Origin: Bacteroidales bacterium UBA6248
Lineage (GTDB): Bacteria > Bacteroidota > Bacteroidia > Bacteroidales > Lentimicrobiaceae
Direction: 5' to 3'
DNA: 48,556 nt
Assembly: GCA_002441345.1 (NCBI GenBank)
Contig: DJVU01000076.1
Coordinates: 36,306 to 84,861, forward strand
Positions within the stretch are counted from its first letter, which is position 1; each line of letters begins with the position of its first letter. The notes under the pieces were generated by a model, which was given only the letters and a program-made list of their open reading frames with translations, searched no databases and had not been told where the DNA came from. A program made the translations under genes and the position numbers. Below are positions 41,359-48,556 of this stretch, piece by piece.

Positions 41359-42807
41359 TTAACCGACGCTTCCCTCCAGGCTGATGGCCAGAAGCTTCTG
41401 TGCCTCAACCGCAAATTCCATGGGAAGCTGTTTCAGTACTTCACGGGCATAGCCGTTTACAATCAGCCCAATGGCACTTTCGGTGCTGATGCCGCGCTGA
41501 TTGCAGTAGAAAAGCTGGTCGTCGGAGATCTTTGAAGTAGTGGCTTCGTGCTCTACGATCGATGACTGGTTTTCGGTTTTTATGTAAGGGAAAGTGTGAG
41601 CTCCGCATTTATCGCCAAGAAGAAGCGAGTCGCACTGCGAAAAGTTGCGGGAGTTCAGCGCCCGTTTGGTCATTTTTACAAGCCCCCTGTAACTGTTGCT
41701 GCTGTGTCCGGCCGAAATACCCTTCGAAATAATGGTACTTTTGGAATTCCGTCCGAGGTGAATCATCTTGGAGCCGGTGTCTGCCTGCTGGTAATTGTTG
41801 GTGACGGCCACGGAGTAGAATTCGCCGACCGTATTGTCGCCCATCAGCACTACGCTGGGATACTTCCAAGTGATGGCCGATCCGGTTTCAACCTGCGTCC
41901 ACGATATCTTTGAATTGTTGCCCTTGCAGATACCGCGCTTTGTAACAAAATTGTAGATTCCTCCCTCGCCCTGTTTGTTACCGGGATACCAGTTCTGAAC
42001 GGTGGAATACTTCACTTCCGCATCTTTCAGGGCAATGATCTCCACAATGGCGGCGTGAAGCTGATTCTCGTCGCGCATGGGTGCCGTGCAGCCTTCCATA
42101 TAACTAACGTAACTGCCTTCGTCGCCTATGATCAGGGTGCGTTCAAACTGACCGGTATTGGCGGCATTGATGCGGAAATAGGTGGATAATTCAATCGGAC
42201 AGCGCACCCCTTTCGGGATGTAACAGAATGAACCGTCGCTGAAAACGGCCGAATTAAGGGCAGCAAAGTAGTTGTCGTCCGAAGGCACTACCGTACCCAG
42301 GTATTGTTTCACCAGATCGGGGACCTTTTGAACCGCCTCGCTGAAGGAACAAAAGATGATGCCTTGTTTTTCAAGCGTTTCAGAGAAAGTGGTTTTCACC
42401 GAAACCGAATCGATCACTGCATCAACGGCCACACCGGTAAGTCGTTTCTGCTCTTCAAGCGAAATGCCGAGTTTATTGAAAGTTTCAATCAGCTCGGGAT
42501 CCACTTCATCGAGACTGGCCAGCTCTTTTTTCTTCTTCGGCGCAGCATAGTAGATAATATCCTGATAGTTGATAGGCGGATGATGCAGATGCGCCCAGGT
42601 GGGTTCCGTCATTCCCAGCCACTTGCGATAGGCGTTCAGTCGAAATTCAAGCAGCCATCCGGGTTCGTTTTTTTTTGCCGAGATAAAGCGTATGGTATCT
42701 TCCGATAAGCCCTTAGGGGCCGTTTCCATTTCAATGTCGGTGTAAAAGCCGTATTTGTATTCGCCTTTGGTTACCTCGTCGAGTATGTTGTTGGGGTCGT
42801 TTTCCAT
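41359..42807 (-). CDS. sufB: Fe-S cluster assembly protein SufB
   Basis: Main scaffold of the SUF system, on which clusters are built. The 482-residue protein has the conserved ISWTQVETGSAITWKYPS region, SLLLGDKCGAHTFPY with the functional Cys, and EHEATTSKISDDQLFYCNQRG near the C-terminus. It is the first gene of a six-gene operon (B, C, D, S, E, DUF59). A TATCTTTG promoter element lies 51 nt upstream and the ATG is preceded by AAGGGAG, one of few SD-like sites here. Confidence 0.96.
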   Translation of the reverse strand: MENDPNNILDEVTKGEYKYGFYTDIEMETAPKGLSEDTIRFISAKKNEPGWLLEFRLNAYRKWLGMTEPTWAHLHHPPINYQDIIYYAAPKKKKELASLDEVDPELIETFNKLGISLEEQKRLTGVAVDAVIDSVSVKTTFSETLEKQGIIFCSFSEAVQKVPDLVKQYLGTVVPSDDNYFAALNSAVFSDGSFCYIPKGVRCPIELSTYFRINAANTGQFERTLIIGDEGSYVSYMEGCTAPMRDENQLHAAIVEIIALKDAEVKYSTVQNWYPGNKQGEGGIYNFVTKRGICKGNNSKISWTQVETGSAITWKYPSVVLMGDNTVGEFYSVAVTNNYQQADTGSKMIHLGRNSKSTIISKGISAGHSSNSYRGLVKMTKRALNSRNFSQCDSLLLGDKCGAHTFPYIKTENQSSIVEHEATTSKISDDQLFYCNQRGISTESAIGLIVNGYAREVLKQLPMEFAVEAQKLLAISLEGSVG

Positions 42808-42858
42808 CTCCCTTGGTGACTTATAGAATGCTTATTCAGATCAGATTAAGTAAGGCCG

Positions 42859-42866
42859 CAAAGATA
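42859..42866 (-). promoter_or_regulatory. -7 promoter element of the SUF operon
   Basis: TATCTTTG on minus fits TAnnTTTG, 51 nt upstream of the sufB ATG. No matching -33 TTG, which might suit an activated promoter. I see no clear IscR-like site by eye. Confidence 0.5.
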
Positions 42867-43017
42867 CCATTTTTCTGCCAGTTGCGACTGAAATTGCGAA
42901 AGGCCGACAGGTGCCGGAGCGGCAGCAATATGCTTACAGGCATAACAAGCGGCAGCCAAAGATGTTTTTAATTTCCGGCTTTCCGGCTTATTTATTGCGA
43001 ATTCAGGTATTGAAAAG

Positions 43018-43053
43018 CCGGTTTGCCTGTCCCCTCACCGAATAGCAAACCGG
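43018..43053. promoter_or_regulatory. Inverted repeat at the thiL promoter
   Basis: CCGGTTTGC (43018-43026) and GCAAACCGG (43045-43053) are perfect 9-bp arms 18 nt apart. The right arm falls where the -33 element of the thiL promoter should be, so this could be an operator. It is upstream of transcription, not a riboswitch. Confidence 0.4.
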
Positions 43054-43074
43054 GAGTGCCACACGATTAATACC

Positions 43075-43082
43075 TATCTTTG
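43075..43082 (+). promoter_or_regulatory. -7 promoter element before thiL
   Basis: TATCTTTG fits TAnnTTTG and ends 15 nt before the ATG at 43098, which rules against the longer start at 43080. Confidence 0.52.
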
Positions 43083-43097
43083 CAAAAAAAATTCCGC

Positions 43098-44147
43098 ATG
43101 CTTGAAGATGCCGCTCCAAAACGTACCGAACTTTCCGCACTGGGAGAATTTGGCCTGATCGATCATCTGACCTCGGGTCTTAAATCCGTTAATGCCTCTA
43201 CACTGAAAGGCGTGGGCGACGATTGTGCCGTGATCGACCACGGAAATCACGTTAGCCTTGTTACCAAAGACCTTCTGATTGAAGGGGTGCACTTCGACCT
43301 GTCGTATGCTCCTCTGAAACACCTGGGATATAAAGCAGCCGCGGTAAACATCTCCGATATAGTGGCCATGAACGGAAAACCCGAACAGATGCTGGTGGGC
43401 ATCTCCGTTTCAAACCGCTTTTCGGTGGAGTCGCTCCGGGAACTGTATGAAGGGCTGCGTTTGGCCTGCGAGCGTTATAAAGTGGATCTCGTAGGCGGCG
43501 ATACCACTTCTTCGGTGTCGGGACTCTTCATTTCGATTACTGTAATTGGCAGGGCTTTAAAAGAGGAGGTGGTATACCGCAGCACTGCCCGCGAAAACGA
43601 CCTTATCTGCGTAAGCGGCGACCTGGGCGGTGCCTATATGGGACTGCTTCTGCTAGAGCGCGAAAAACAGGTGTTTAAGGCAAACCCGAACATGCAGCCC
43701 GACCTGGAAGGGAACGATTACATCCTTGAACGCCAGCTGAAACCCGAACCCAGGACCGATGTGCTCGAAAAGCTCCGTTCAGCAGGAGTCAGGCCTACCG
43801 CCATGATCGATATCTCCGACGGACTGGCATCCGAAATCATTCATATTGCACGGGACTCCGGTCTCGGATGCCGGATTTATGAAAATAAAATCCCCATCGA
43901 TATCGTTACCGCCGAGGTGGCCGCAGAGTTCCGGATCGACCCCGTTACCGCCGCCATGAACGGAGGAGAGGATTATGAACTGCTCTTTACCGCCGACGTT
44001 AACGACTTCGATAAAATCAAGGATATTCAGGGTATTCACATCATTGGACATATGACCGAAAAAGCCGAAGGCGAATATCTTATCAGCGAAGGCGGAAGTC
44101 TTTACCCCATCGAAGCCCAGGGATTCAACCATATGCGTGAAGATTAA
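43098..44147 (+). CDS. thiL: Thiamine-monophosphate kinase
   Basis: Phosphorylates thiamine monophosphate to the active cofactor thiamine diphosphate, which Dxs in this window requires. Motifs of the PurM-like ATP-binding fold are visible: LGEFGLIDHL at the N-terminus, VGDDCAVIDHG near residue 37, TKDLLIEGVHFDLSY near 55, VDLVGGDTTSS near 128, and NGGEDYELLFT near 290. Start at ATG 43098 gives 349 residues and fits the promoter; the open frame adds six codons. No other thiamine genes are nearby. uvrC follows after 75 nt. Confidence 0.93.
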   Translation: MLEDAAPKRTELSALGEFGLIDHLTSGLKSVNASTLKGVGDDCAVIDHGNHVSLVTKDLLIEGVHFDLSYAPLKHLGYKAAAVNISDIVAMNGKPEQMLVGISVSNRFSVESLRELYEGLRLACERYKVDLVGGDTTSSVSGLFISITVIGRALKEEVVYRSTARENDLICVSGDLGGAYMGLLLLEREKQVFKANPNMQPDLEGNDYILERQLKPEPRTDVLEKLRSAGVRPTAMIDISDGLASEIIHIARDSGLGCRIYENKIPIDIVTAEVAAEFRIDPVTAAMNGGEDYELLFTADVNDFDKIKDIQGIHIIGHMTEKAEGEYLISEGGSLYPIEAQGFNHMRED

Positions 44148-44222
44148 TTGCAGGAGTTGTAAGATTTTACCGGAGTTTCAGGTGTAATTACTGTTATCGG
44201 AAGCATTAATAACCAGAGAAGA

Positions 44223-46082
44223 ATGGCCGGTGCCAGCCTTAAAACCATTTTAAAAACCCTGCCCTCCAATCCCGGGGTGTATCAGTATTTCGATAAAGAG
44301 GGTCGTATCATTTACGTCGGGAAGGCGAAAAATCTGAAGAAAAGGGTTTCTTCCTATTTCAATAAAGACAGTTCCCTTACGGGAAAAGTGAGGGTACTGG
44401 TCTCGCGCATTGCCGACATACGATGGATTGTGGTTGATACCGAATACGATGCGCTGCTGCTCGAAAACAACCTCATTAAGGAGTACCAGCCCCGCTACAA
44501 CATCCTGCTCAAGGATGACAAAACCTATCCATGGATCTGCATCAAAAAGGAGCCATTCCCCAGGGTGTTTCCCACCAGGAACCTGATAAGGGATGGCAGC
44601 GAGTATTTCGGGCCTTACGCCTCGGTAAAGATGATGAATACCCTGCTCGACCTGGTGCGCCAGCTGTATCCCCTGCGCAACTGCAGCCTGAATCTGGCTC
44701 CAAAGCATATCAATGCGGGAAAGTATAAGGTTTGCCTCGAATACCACATCGGTAACTGCCTGGGGCCCTGCGAAGGACTGCAAACCGGGGAGGATTACCT
44801 GGAAACCATTCGTAACATCCGGAGCATTATACGTGGCAATATCGGCATGGTCAGAAATCAGCTTACCGGGCTGATGAAGCAATATGCAGAGGAATTTGCT
44901 TTTGAAAAGGCTCAGATCGTGAAGGATAAGATCGGACTGCTCGATCGTTTTCAGAGTAAATCGCTGGTAGTGAGTGCTTCCATTAACAATGTGGATGTTT
45001 TCTCCATCGTGGAGGATGAGCAGGCTGCCTACGTTAATTTCGTGAAAGTGGCATCGGGTGCCATCATTCAGTCGCATACAGTGGAGCTGAAGAAAAAGCT
45101 GGACGAAACCACCGAAGAGCTGTTATCGCTTGCCATTGCCGACCTGCATCCCAGGTTCAGCAGCGATGCCACAGAAATAATTGTTCCCCTGCTGCCCGAA
45201 TTTCAGCTGCCAGGCATAACATACACCGTTCCGCAAAGAGGCGATAAAAAGCAGCTGCTGGAACTTTCGGAGCGTAATGCAACCTATTACCGACTCGACA
45301 AACAGCGGCAAAAAGAGCTGGTTGATCCCGAAAGACGGACCAGCCGTATACTTGATACCATTAAGAAAGATCTCGGGCTGAAGGAACGACCCGTGCACAT
45401 GGAGTGTTTCGACAACTCCAACATTCAGGGCAGCTATCCTGTAGCTGCCATGGTGGTTTTCCGCAACGCGAAACCCGAGAAAAAGGATTACCGGCATTTC
45501 AACATCAAAACCGTGGAAGGCCCCAACGATTTTGCCTCCATGGAAGAGGTGGTGTTCCGGCGCTACAGCCGTCTGACGGAGGAGGGCGGCAGCCTGCCAC
45601 AGGTGGTGATCATCGACGGAGGAAAGGGACAGCTCAGCTCTGCTATGCTCAGCATTCAGAAACTCGGTCTGCAGGATAAGATTCAGCTGATCGGCATCGC
45701 CAAAAAGCTGGAAGAACTTTATTTTCCGGGCGATCCGCTGCCTCTGCATCTCGATAAAAAATCGGAAACCCTGAAGGTGATTCAGCAAATGCGCGACGAA
45801 GCCCACCGGTTTGGCATTACCCATCACCGCAAGCGCCGAGAGAAGGGCATCATAAAAACCAGTCTCACCGGTATCCCCGGAATAGGGGAAGCCACTGCTG
45901 CTGCGCTGTTGCGGAAGTTTAAATCGGTAAAGGCCATATCCGGAGTACCGCTGGAGGAACTGCAGGAACTGCTCGGAAAAGCGAAAGCCGGCATTGTATA
46001 CCATCACTTCCACGAAAGTGAAGCGGAAGATAAGCAGGAACCGGACAGGGAGGAAGAAAGGAATGGAGAAAAGTGCAGTTAA
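44223..46082 (+). CDS. uvrC: UvrABC excinuclease subunit C
   Basis: Makes both incisions in nucleotide excision repair. Domains in order: GIY-YIG nuclease at about residues 12-95 (NPGVYQYF, IIYVGKAKNLKKRVSSYF); the Cys-rich region near 155-185; UVR motif near 215-245 for UvrB contact; RNase H-like C-terminal nuclease (ECFDNSNIQG near 398); and helix-hairpin-helix LTGIPGIGEATAAALLRKF near 542. The length of 619 residues is normal. An acidic/Lys-rich tail of about 20 residues ends the protein. Confidence 0.97.
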   Translation: MAGASLKTILKTLPSNPGVYQYFDKEGRIIYVGKAKNLKKRVSSYFNKDSSLTGKVRVLVSRIADIRWIVVDTEYDALLLENNLIKEYQPRYNILLKDDKTYPWICIKKEPFPRVFPTRNLIRDGSEYFGPYASVKMMNTLLDLVRQLYPLRNCSLNLAPKHINAGKYKVCLEYHIGNCLGPCEGLQTGEDYLETIRNIRSIIRGNIGMVRNQLTGLMKQYAEEFAFEKAQIVKDKIGLLDRFQSKSLVVSASINNVDVFSIVEDEQAAYVNFVKVASGAIIQSHTVELKKKLDETTEELLSLAIADLHPRFSSDATEIIVPLLPEFQLPGITYTVPQRGDKKQLLELSERNATYYRLDKQRQKELVDPERRTSRILDTIKKDLGLKERPVHMECFDNSNIQGSYPVAAMVVFRNAKPEKKDYRHFNIKTVEGPNDFASMEEVVFRRYSRLTEEGGSLPQVVIIDGGKGQLSSAMLSIQKLGLQDKIQLIGIAKKLEELYFPGDPLPLHLDKKSETLKVIQQMRDEAHRFGITHHRKRREKGIIKTSLTGIPGIGEATAAALLRKFKSVKAISGVPLEELQELLGKAKAGIVYHHFHESEAEDKQEPDREEERNGEKCS

Positions 46083-46149
46083 AAAGCTGTTGCGATAGTT
46101 TTACCGGCATGGAGGCGTATACGGGTACCAAACTAACATCTGAACGTGT

Positions 46150-46923
46150 ATGACAAACCAGGGTCAGAAAGATGCGGAATTGCTGCGTGAGAAATACCGC
46201 AAAGAGTTGCGGCTGCTGCAGATTGAGCTGATACGAATGCAGAAATGGATTCAGGATAACCATCTGCGGCTGGCAATCGTATTTGAAGGCCGCGATACGG
46301 CAGGAAAAGGAGGAGCCATTTACCGTTTCACACGATATCTGAATCCAAGGGCGATGCGGGTGGTTGCCCTGCCAAAACCGACCGAGCTGGAGAAAGGACA
46401 GTGGTATTTCCAGAGGTATATCAAAGAATTACCGAATCCGGGCGAAATCGTGTTTTTCGACCGCAGCTGGTACAACAGGGCGGTGGTTGAGCCGGTAATG
46501 GGTTTCTGCACAAATGAGCAGTATGCGCTTTTTCTGAAACAAGCACCGGTATTTGAGCAGATGCTGCTCGATGACGGGATAATGCTTATAAAATTCTGGT
46601 TCTCCATCAACATCACCGAACAGAAAGTGAGAATAGAAGACCGGATCAATAATCCGTTGAAAGTGTGGAAGCTCAGCACGGTTGACCTGAAAGCCCAGCA
46701 GATGTGGGATGAGTTTACCGAATACAAAAATCAGATGTTCCTGCACACCCACAGCGAAGGGAATCCATGGGTGATCGTTAAAGGAAACGACAAACCGGTT
46801 GCCCGCATGGAAGCCATGCGGTATGTTCTCTCAAAAATGGATTATCCGGAGAAATCGCAGAATAATATTAGTTTTGAGCCAAATCGGGAAATTATCCAGG
46901 TTTTTGATCCTTCAATGATCTGA
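46150..46923 (+). CDS. ppk2: Polyphosphate kinase 2 family protein
   Basis: PPK2 enzyme, which transfers phosphate between polyphosphate and nucleotides. Walker A-like EGRDTAGKGGAIYRF is at residues 46-60, with the lid and Walker B region FFDRSWYNRAVVEPVMGF at 102-119. The single 257-residue domain and the NPRAMRVVALPKPTELEKGQW segment fit class I PPK2 (NDP kinases). Class assignment by eye is tentative. It stands 67 nt after uvrC with no ppk1 or ppx in the window. Confidence 0.92.
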   Translation: MTNQGQKDAELLREKYRKELRLLQIELIRMQKWIQDNHLRLAIVFEGRDTAGKGGAIYRFTRYLNPRAMRVVALPKPTELEKGQWYFQRYIKELPNPGEIVFFDRSWYNRAVVEPVMGFCTNEQYALFLKQAPVFEQMLLDDGIMLIKFWFSINITEQKVRIEDRINNPLKVWKLSTVDLKAQQMWDEFTEYKNQMFLHTHSEGNPWVIVKGNDKPVARMEAMRYVLSKMDYPEKSQNNISFEPNREIIQVFDPSMI

Positions 46924-47101
46924 AATCCATTAACCGGTTTCACTCTTTCCGGGTGTTTTAATTATCGGACCCGGGTCTTACCGACATCTTTTTACACCGG
47001 GGTATATCCGCAAATAAAACCGGGATAGTATATGGGTTTCTTCTGATTTCTGTTTTAAATTTCATTTACTCCCTGAATATCAATAAAAAAGGTTAAAAAA
47101 A

Positions 47102-47133
47102 TTTTGAATTCAGGATAAAATTGCTTAATTTTA
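47102..47133 (+). promoter_or_regulatory. Promoter for the exported hypothetical gene
   Basis: TTTTG (47102-47106), a 19-bp spacer and TAATTTTA (47126-47133), one mismatch from TAnnTTTG, in AT-rich sequence. It supports the ATG at 47211 over the earlier start at 47121. The rest of 46924-47101 shows no gene. Confidence 0.5.
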
Positions 47134-47210
47134 TTATATGGGTTCCGGAAAGGGCAGTTCTGCCACTCAGAACCCTTTCTTTCTTTTCCATAATCGTTAC
47201 TGCCTCAGCC

Positions 47211-47891
47211 ATGAAAGCGTTTATCGTTTTTCTGACATTATGGATTTTCCTTTTTCCCGTTACCGCCCAGGTGTCGAAGGTGCTTGTTTATCGTACAGAC
47301 AAAGAATCAAAGATTAAGGCGCTGAAGCTGGATCCGCGTACGGAATTGACCCTTCGTGTATTGCTTGCCCGATCAGACACTGCAAAAGAAGATGTCACCT
47401 ATTATGGTTTGTTCCAATCTGTCTCCGCCGATTCCGTTGGTTTTAAATTAACATCGGTAAGAACGTTCAATGAATTCGCATCCGGTGTCCGGAAGACAAC
47501 GATACTGGTTATGCAGCCCGACGATTCCGGAGAAGGCGCGGCATCTGCCGCTGAATTGAAAATGCTGGCATTTGAAGATATTGCCTGGCTGAAATACCAG
47601 AAGCGGCCGAAGCTCACCCGCCTGGCGGATCAGGTGCTGGAACCCGTCGTCTTCTCTTCACTCTTTGTCCTGATCCTCTCCCCGCTGATAAGCTACAACT
47701 ACAAAGATGGGTATCTGAATACCGAAACCTATAAAAACTGGGCTCTTGGCAGTACCATCACCCTGGCTTCCTGTTTTGCCGTTCTGATCACCATTAATTC
47801 GGTAAACCGTTCTGCTGACTACCAGTTCGTTTCAGGATGGCCCGGGAAGAAGGCAAAAGTATGGTCGTTTAAACCCGCGATCCGGAAATGA
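47211..47891 (+). CDS. Exported membrane protein of unknown function
   Basis: I do not recognise this gene. The 226-residue product starts with a signal peptide (MKAFIVFLTLWIFLFPVTAQ, cleavage probably after the Ala or Gln near 20). A soluble region of about 130 residues with beta-strand character follows, containing VTYYGLFQSVSADSVGFKL. Two hydrophobic segments come next (about 148-164 and 182-200), then a basic C-terminus. The ATG follows the promoter at 47102-47133; an upstream in-frame start would place 30 extra residues before the signal peptide. Another small membrane protein gene follows 49 nt later and may be co-transcribed. Confidence 0.72.
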   Translation: MKAFIVFLTLWIFLFPVTAQVSKVLVYRTDKESKIKALKLDPRTELTLRVLLARSDTAKEDVTYYGLFQSVSADSVGFKLTSVRTFNEFASGVRKTTILVMQPDDSGEGAASAAELKMLAFEDIAWLKYQKRPKLTRLADQVLEPVVFSSLFVLILSPLISYNYKDGYLNTETYKNWALGSTITLASCFAVLITINSVNRSADYQFVSGWPGKKAKVWSFKPAIRK

Positions 47892-47940
47892 AACCCCTTA
47901 TTGATTCCGGACCGGCTGTAATTATCAAAAACAAAAAGTC

Positions 47941-48345
47941 ATGCTTGAACAGGTTCACAATCACATAACTTCCGAGCTTCAGCAGAATGCGAAGACGGAC
48001 ATCATTTTCATACTGGCATCGATTGCTCTTAACCTGATTGCCCTGGCAATAAATTCGGAATCGGCTGAGAAATCGAGAACAGATCCCACGGCGCTTACCA
48101 TCATGCTTCTTTTTGTTGCCCTGGTTTTACTGATAAACCTTGTAGCCATTATCGGGCTGCTGAAGGGCAAACAAACCCGTACAAAGCTTCTGAACGGACT
48201 GATTGCCATGTACAGAGACCAGCAGGTGGATAAGTACTACGATGCCTCCCTGCTGAGCAGCTACAGCATCCGTTACAATATGTTTATTCTTGTGGTGGTG
48301 GGAACCGGTATTATAACGATTGTAGTTCCTTTTGTGATGCGATAA
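47941..48345 (+). CDS. Small three-TM membrane protein of unknown function
   Basis: Unrecognised protein of 134 residues with three hydrophobic segments (about 18-38, 50-73 and 108-132). The N-terminus is an amphipathic, polar helix (LEQVHNHITSELQQNAKTD), and a charged loop (KGKQTRTKLLNGLIAMYRDQQ) precedes the last segment. The general plan, a polar helix with N-A-K-T-D leading into paired membrane helices, is loosely like small membrane effector modules in nucleotide-signalling defence systems. No cyclase or sensor gene is nearby, so this is only a remark. The remaining 211 nt of the window (48346-48556) show no gene. Confidence 0.65.
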   Translation: MLEQVHNHITSELQQNAKTDIIFILASIALNLIALAINSESAEKSRTDPTALTIMLLFVALVLLINLVAIIGLLKGKQTRTKLLNGLIAMYRDQQVDKYYDASLLSSYSIRYNMFILVVVGTGIITIVVPFVMR

Positions 48346-48556
48346 CATTTCGTTTGCCCGGGTGAAATCCTTCGGGCAGTCTGCTCTCCCAATCCTGCCA
48401 CTTTAGCAGTTATCGCTTCCTTTTTCCGAAATGTACATTGCCGCGCTCCTGCAGATAATGATCCGGAGTTGTGCTGCTTACTTCAGGTGAATCCGAAGAT
48501 TTGATGGAAGCATTTTGGTTCTTTCTTTAACGATTGTCTTATATTGTTCTGAAACA

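Noticed and set aside
1..48556. Mobile elements, CRISPR arrays or tRNA genes
   Set aside because: No transposase, integrase or cas-like protein, no regularly spaced repeats, and no cloverleaf in any gap was seen.

Overview
This window is a stretch of chromosomal DNA from a member of the Bacteroidota, most likely class Bacteroidia. The evidence is the recurring promoter motif TAnnTTTG (often with TTG or TTTG about 19-20 bp upstream) in front of many genes, the scarcity of Shine-Dalgarno sequences, the eukaryote-type glycyl-tRNA synthetase, and the SUF operon order sufB-C-D-S-E plus a DUF59 gene. I cannot place it below class. I count 41 protein-coding genes and see no rRNA, tRNA, CRISPR array, insertion sequence or prophage. 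All genes appear intact.

Layout. 37-3966 (minus): two glycosyltransferases, a lipid kinase and hemW, read from one well-formed promoter. 4159-8501 (minus): MATE exporter, trkH and trkA. 8770-15870 (plus): dxs, a large AsmA-like protein, an orphan histidine kinase and an AT-rich, stand-alone E2-type acyltransferase. 15997-18729: ruvC on minus, divergent from a flippase-like protein and a membrane glycosyltransferase. 18716-21483 (minus): cation efflux protein, ispD, queA. 21801-24075 (plus): prs, rplY, pth. 24225-26864 (minus): a methyltransferase and glyS.

27054-34434 is the most accessory-looking part. On minus it has a TMTC-like TPR membrane protein, a fatty acyl-AMP ligase and a sulfotransferase in a tight operon. 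Diverging on plus are an MBOAT acyltransferase and an SGNH-like partner. Together they suggest acylation and sulfation of a surface glycan or lipid. This is inference, and it is my best candidate for an undescribed system.

34525-37008 holds a DUF2147 protein (minus), wecE and a small PH-like membrane protein (plus). 37021-42807 (minus) is a complete SUF iron-sulfur assembly operon. 43098-48345 (plus) holds thiL, uvrC, a PPK2-type polyphosphate kinase and two unrecognised membrane or exported proteins.

Most genes are housekeeping: isoprenoid precursors (dxs, ispD), translation (glyS, rplY, pth, queA), DNA repair (ruvC, uvrC), nucleotide supply (prs), potassium uptake (trkA/trkH) and Fe-S assembly. 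Start codons were often moved inward from the longest open frame using family N-termini and promoter positions. Four genes appear to use TTG or GTG starts. All functional calls are from reading motifs by eye; no database search was run.
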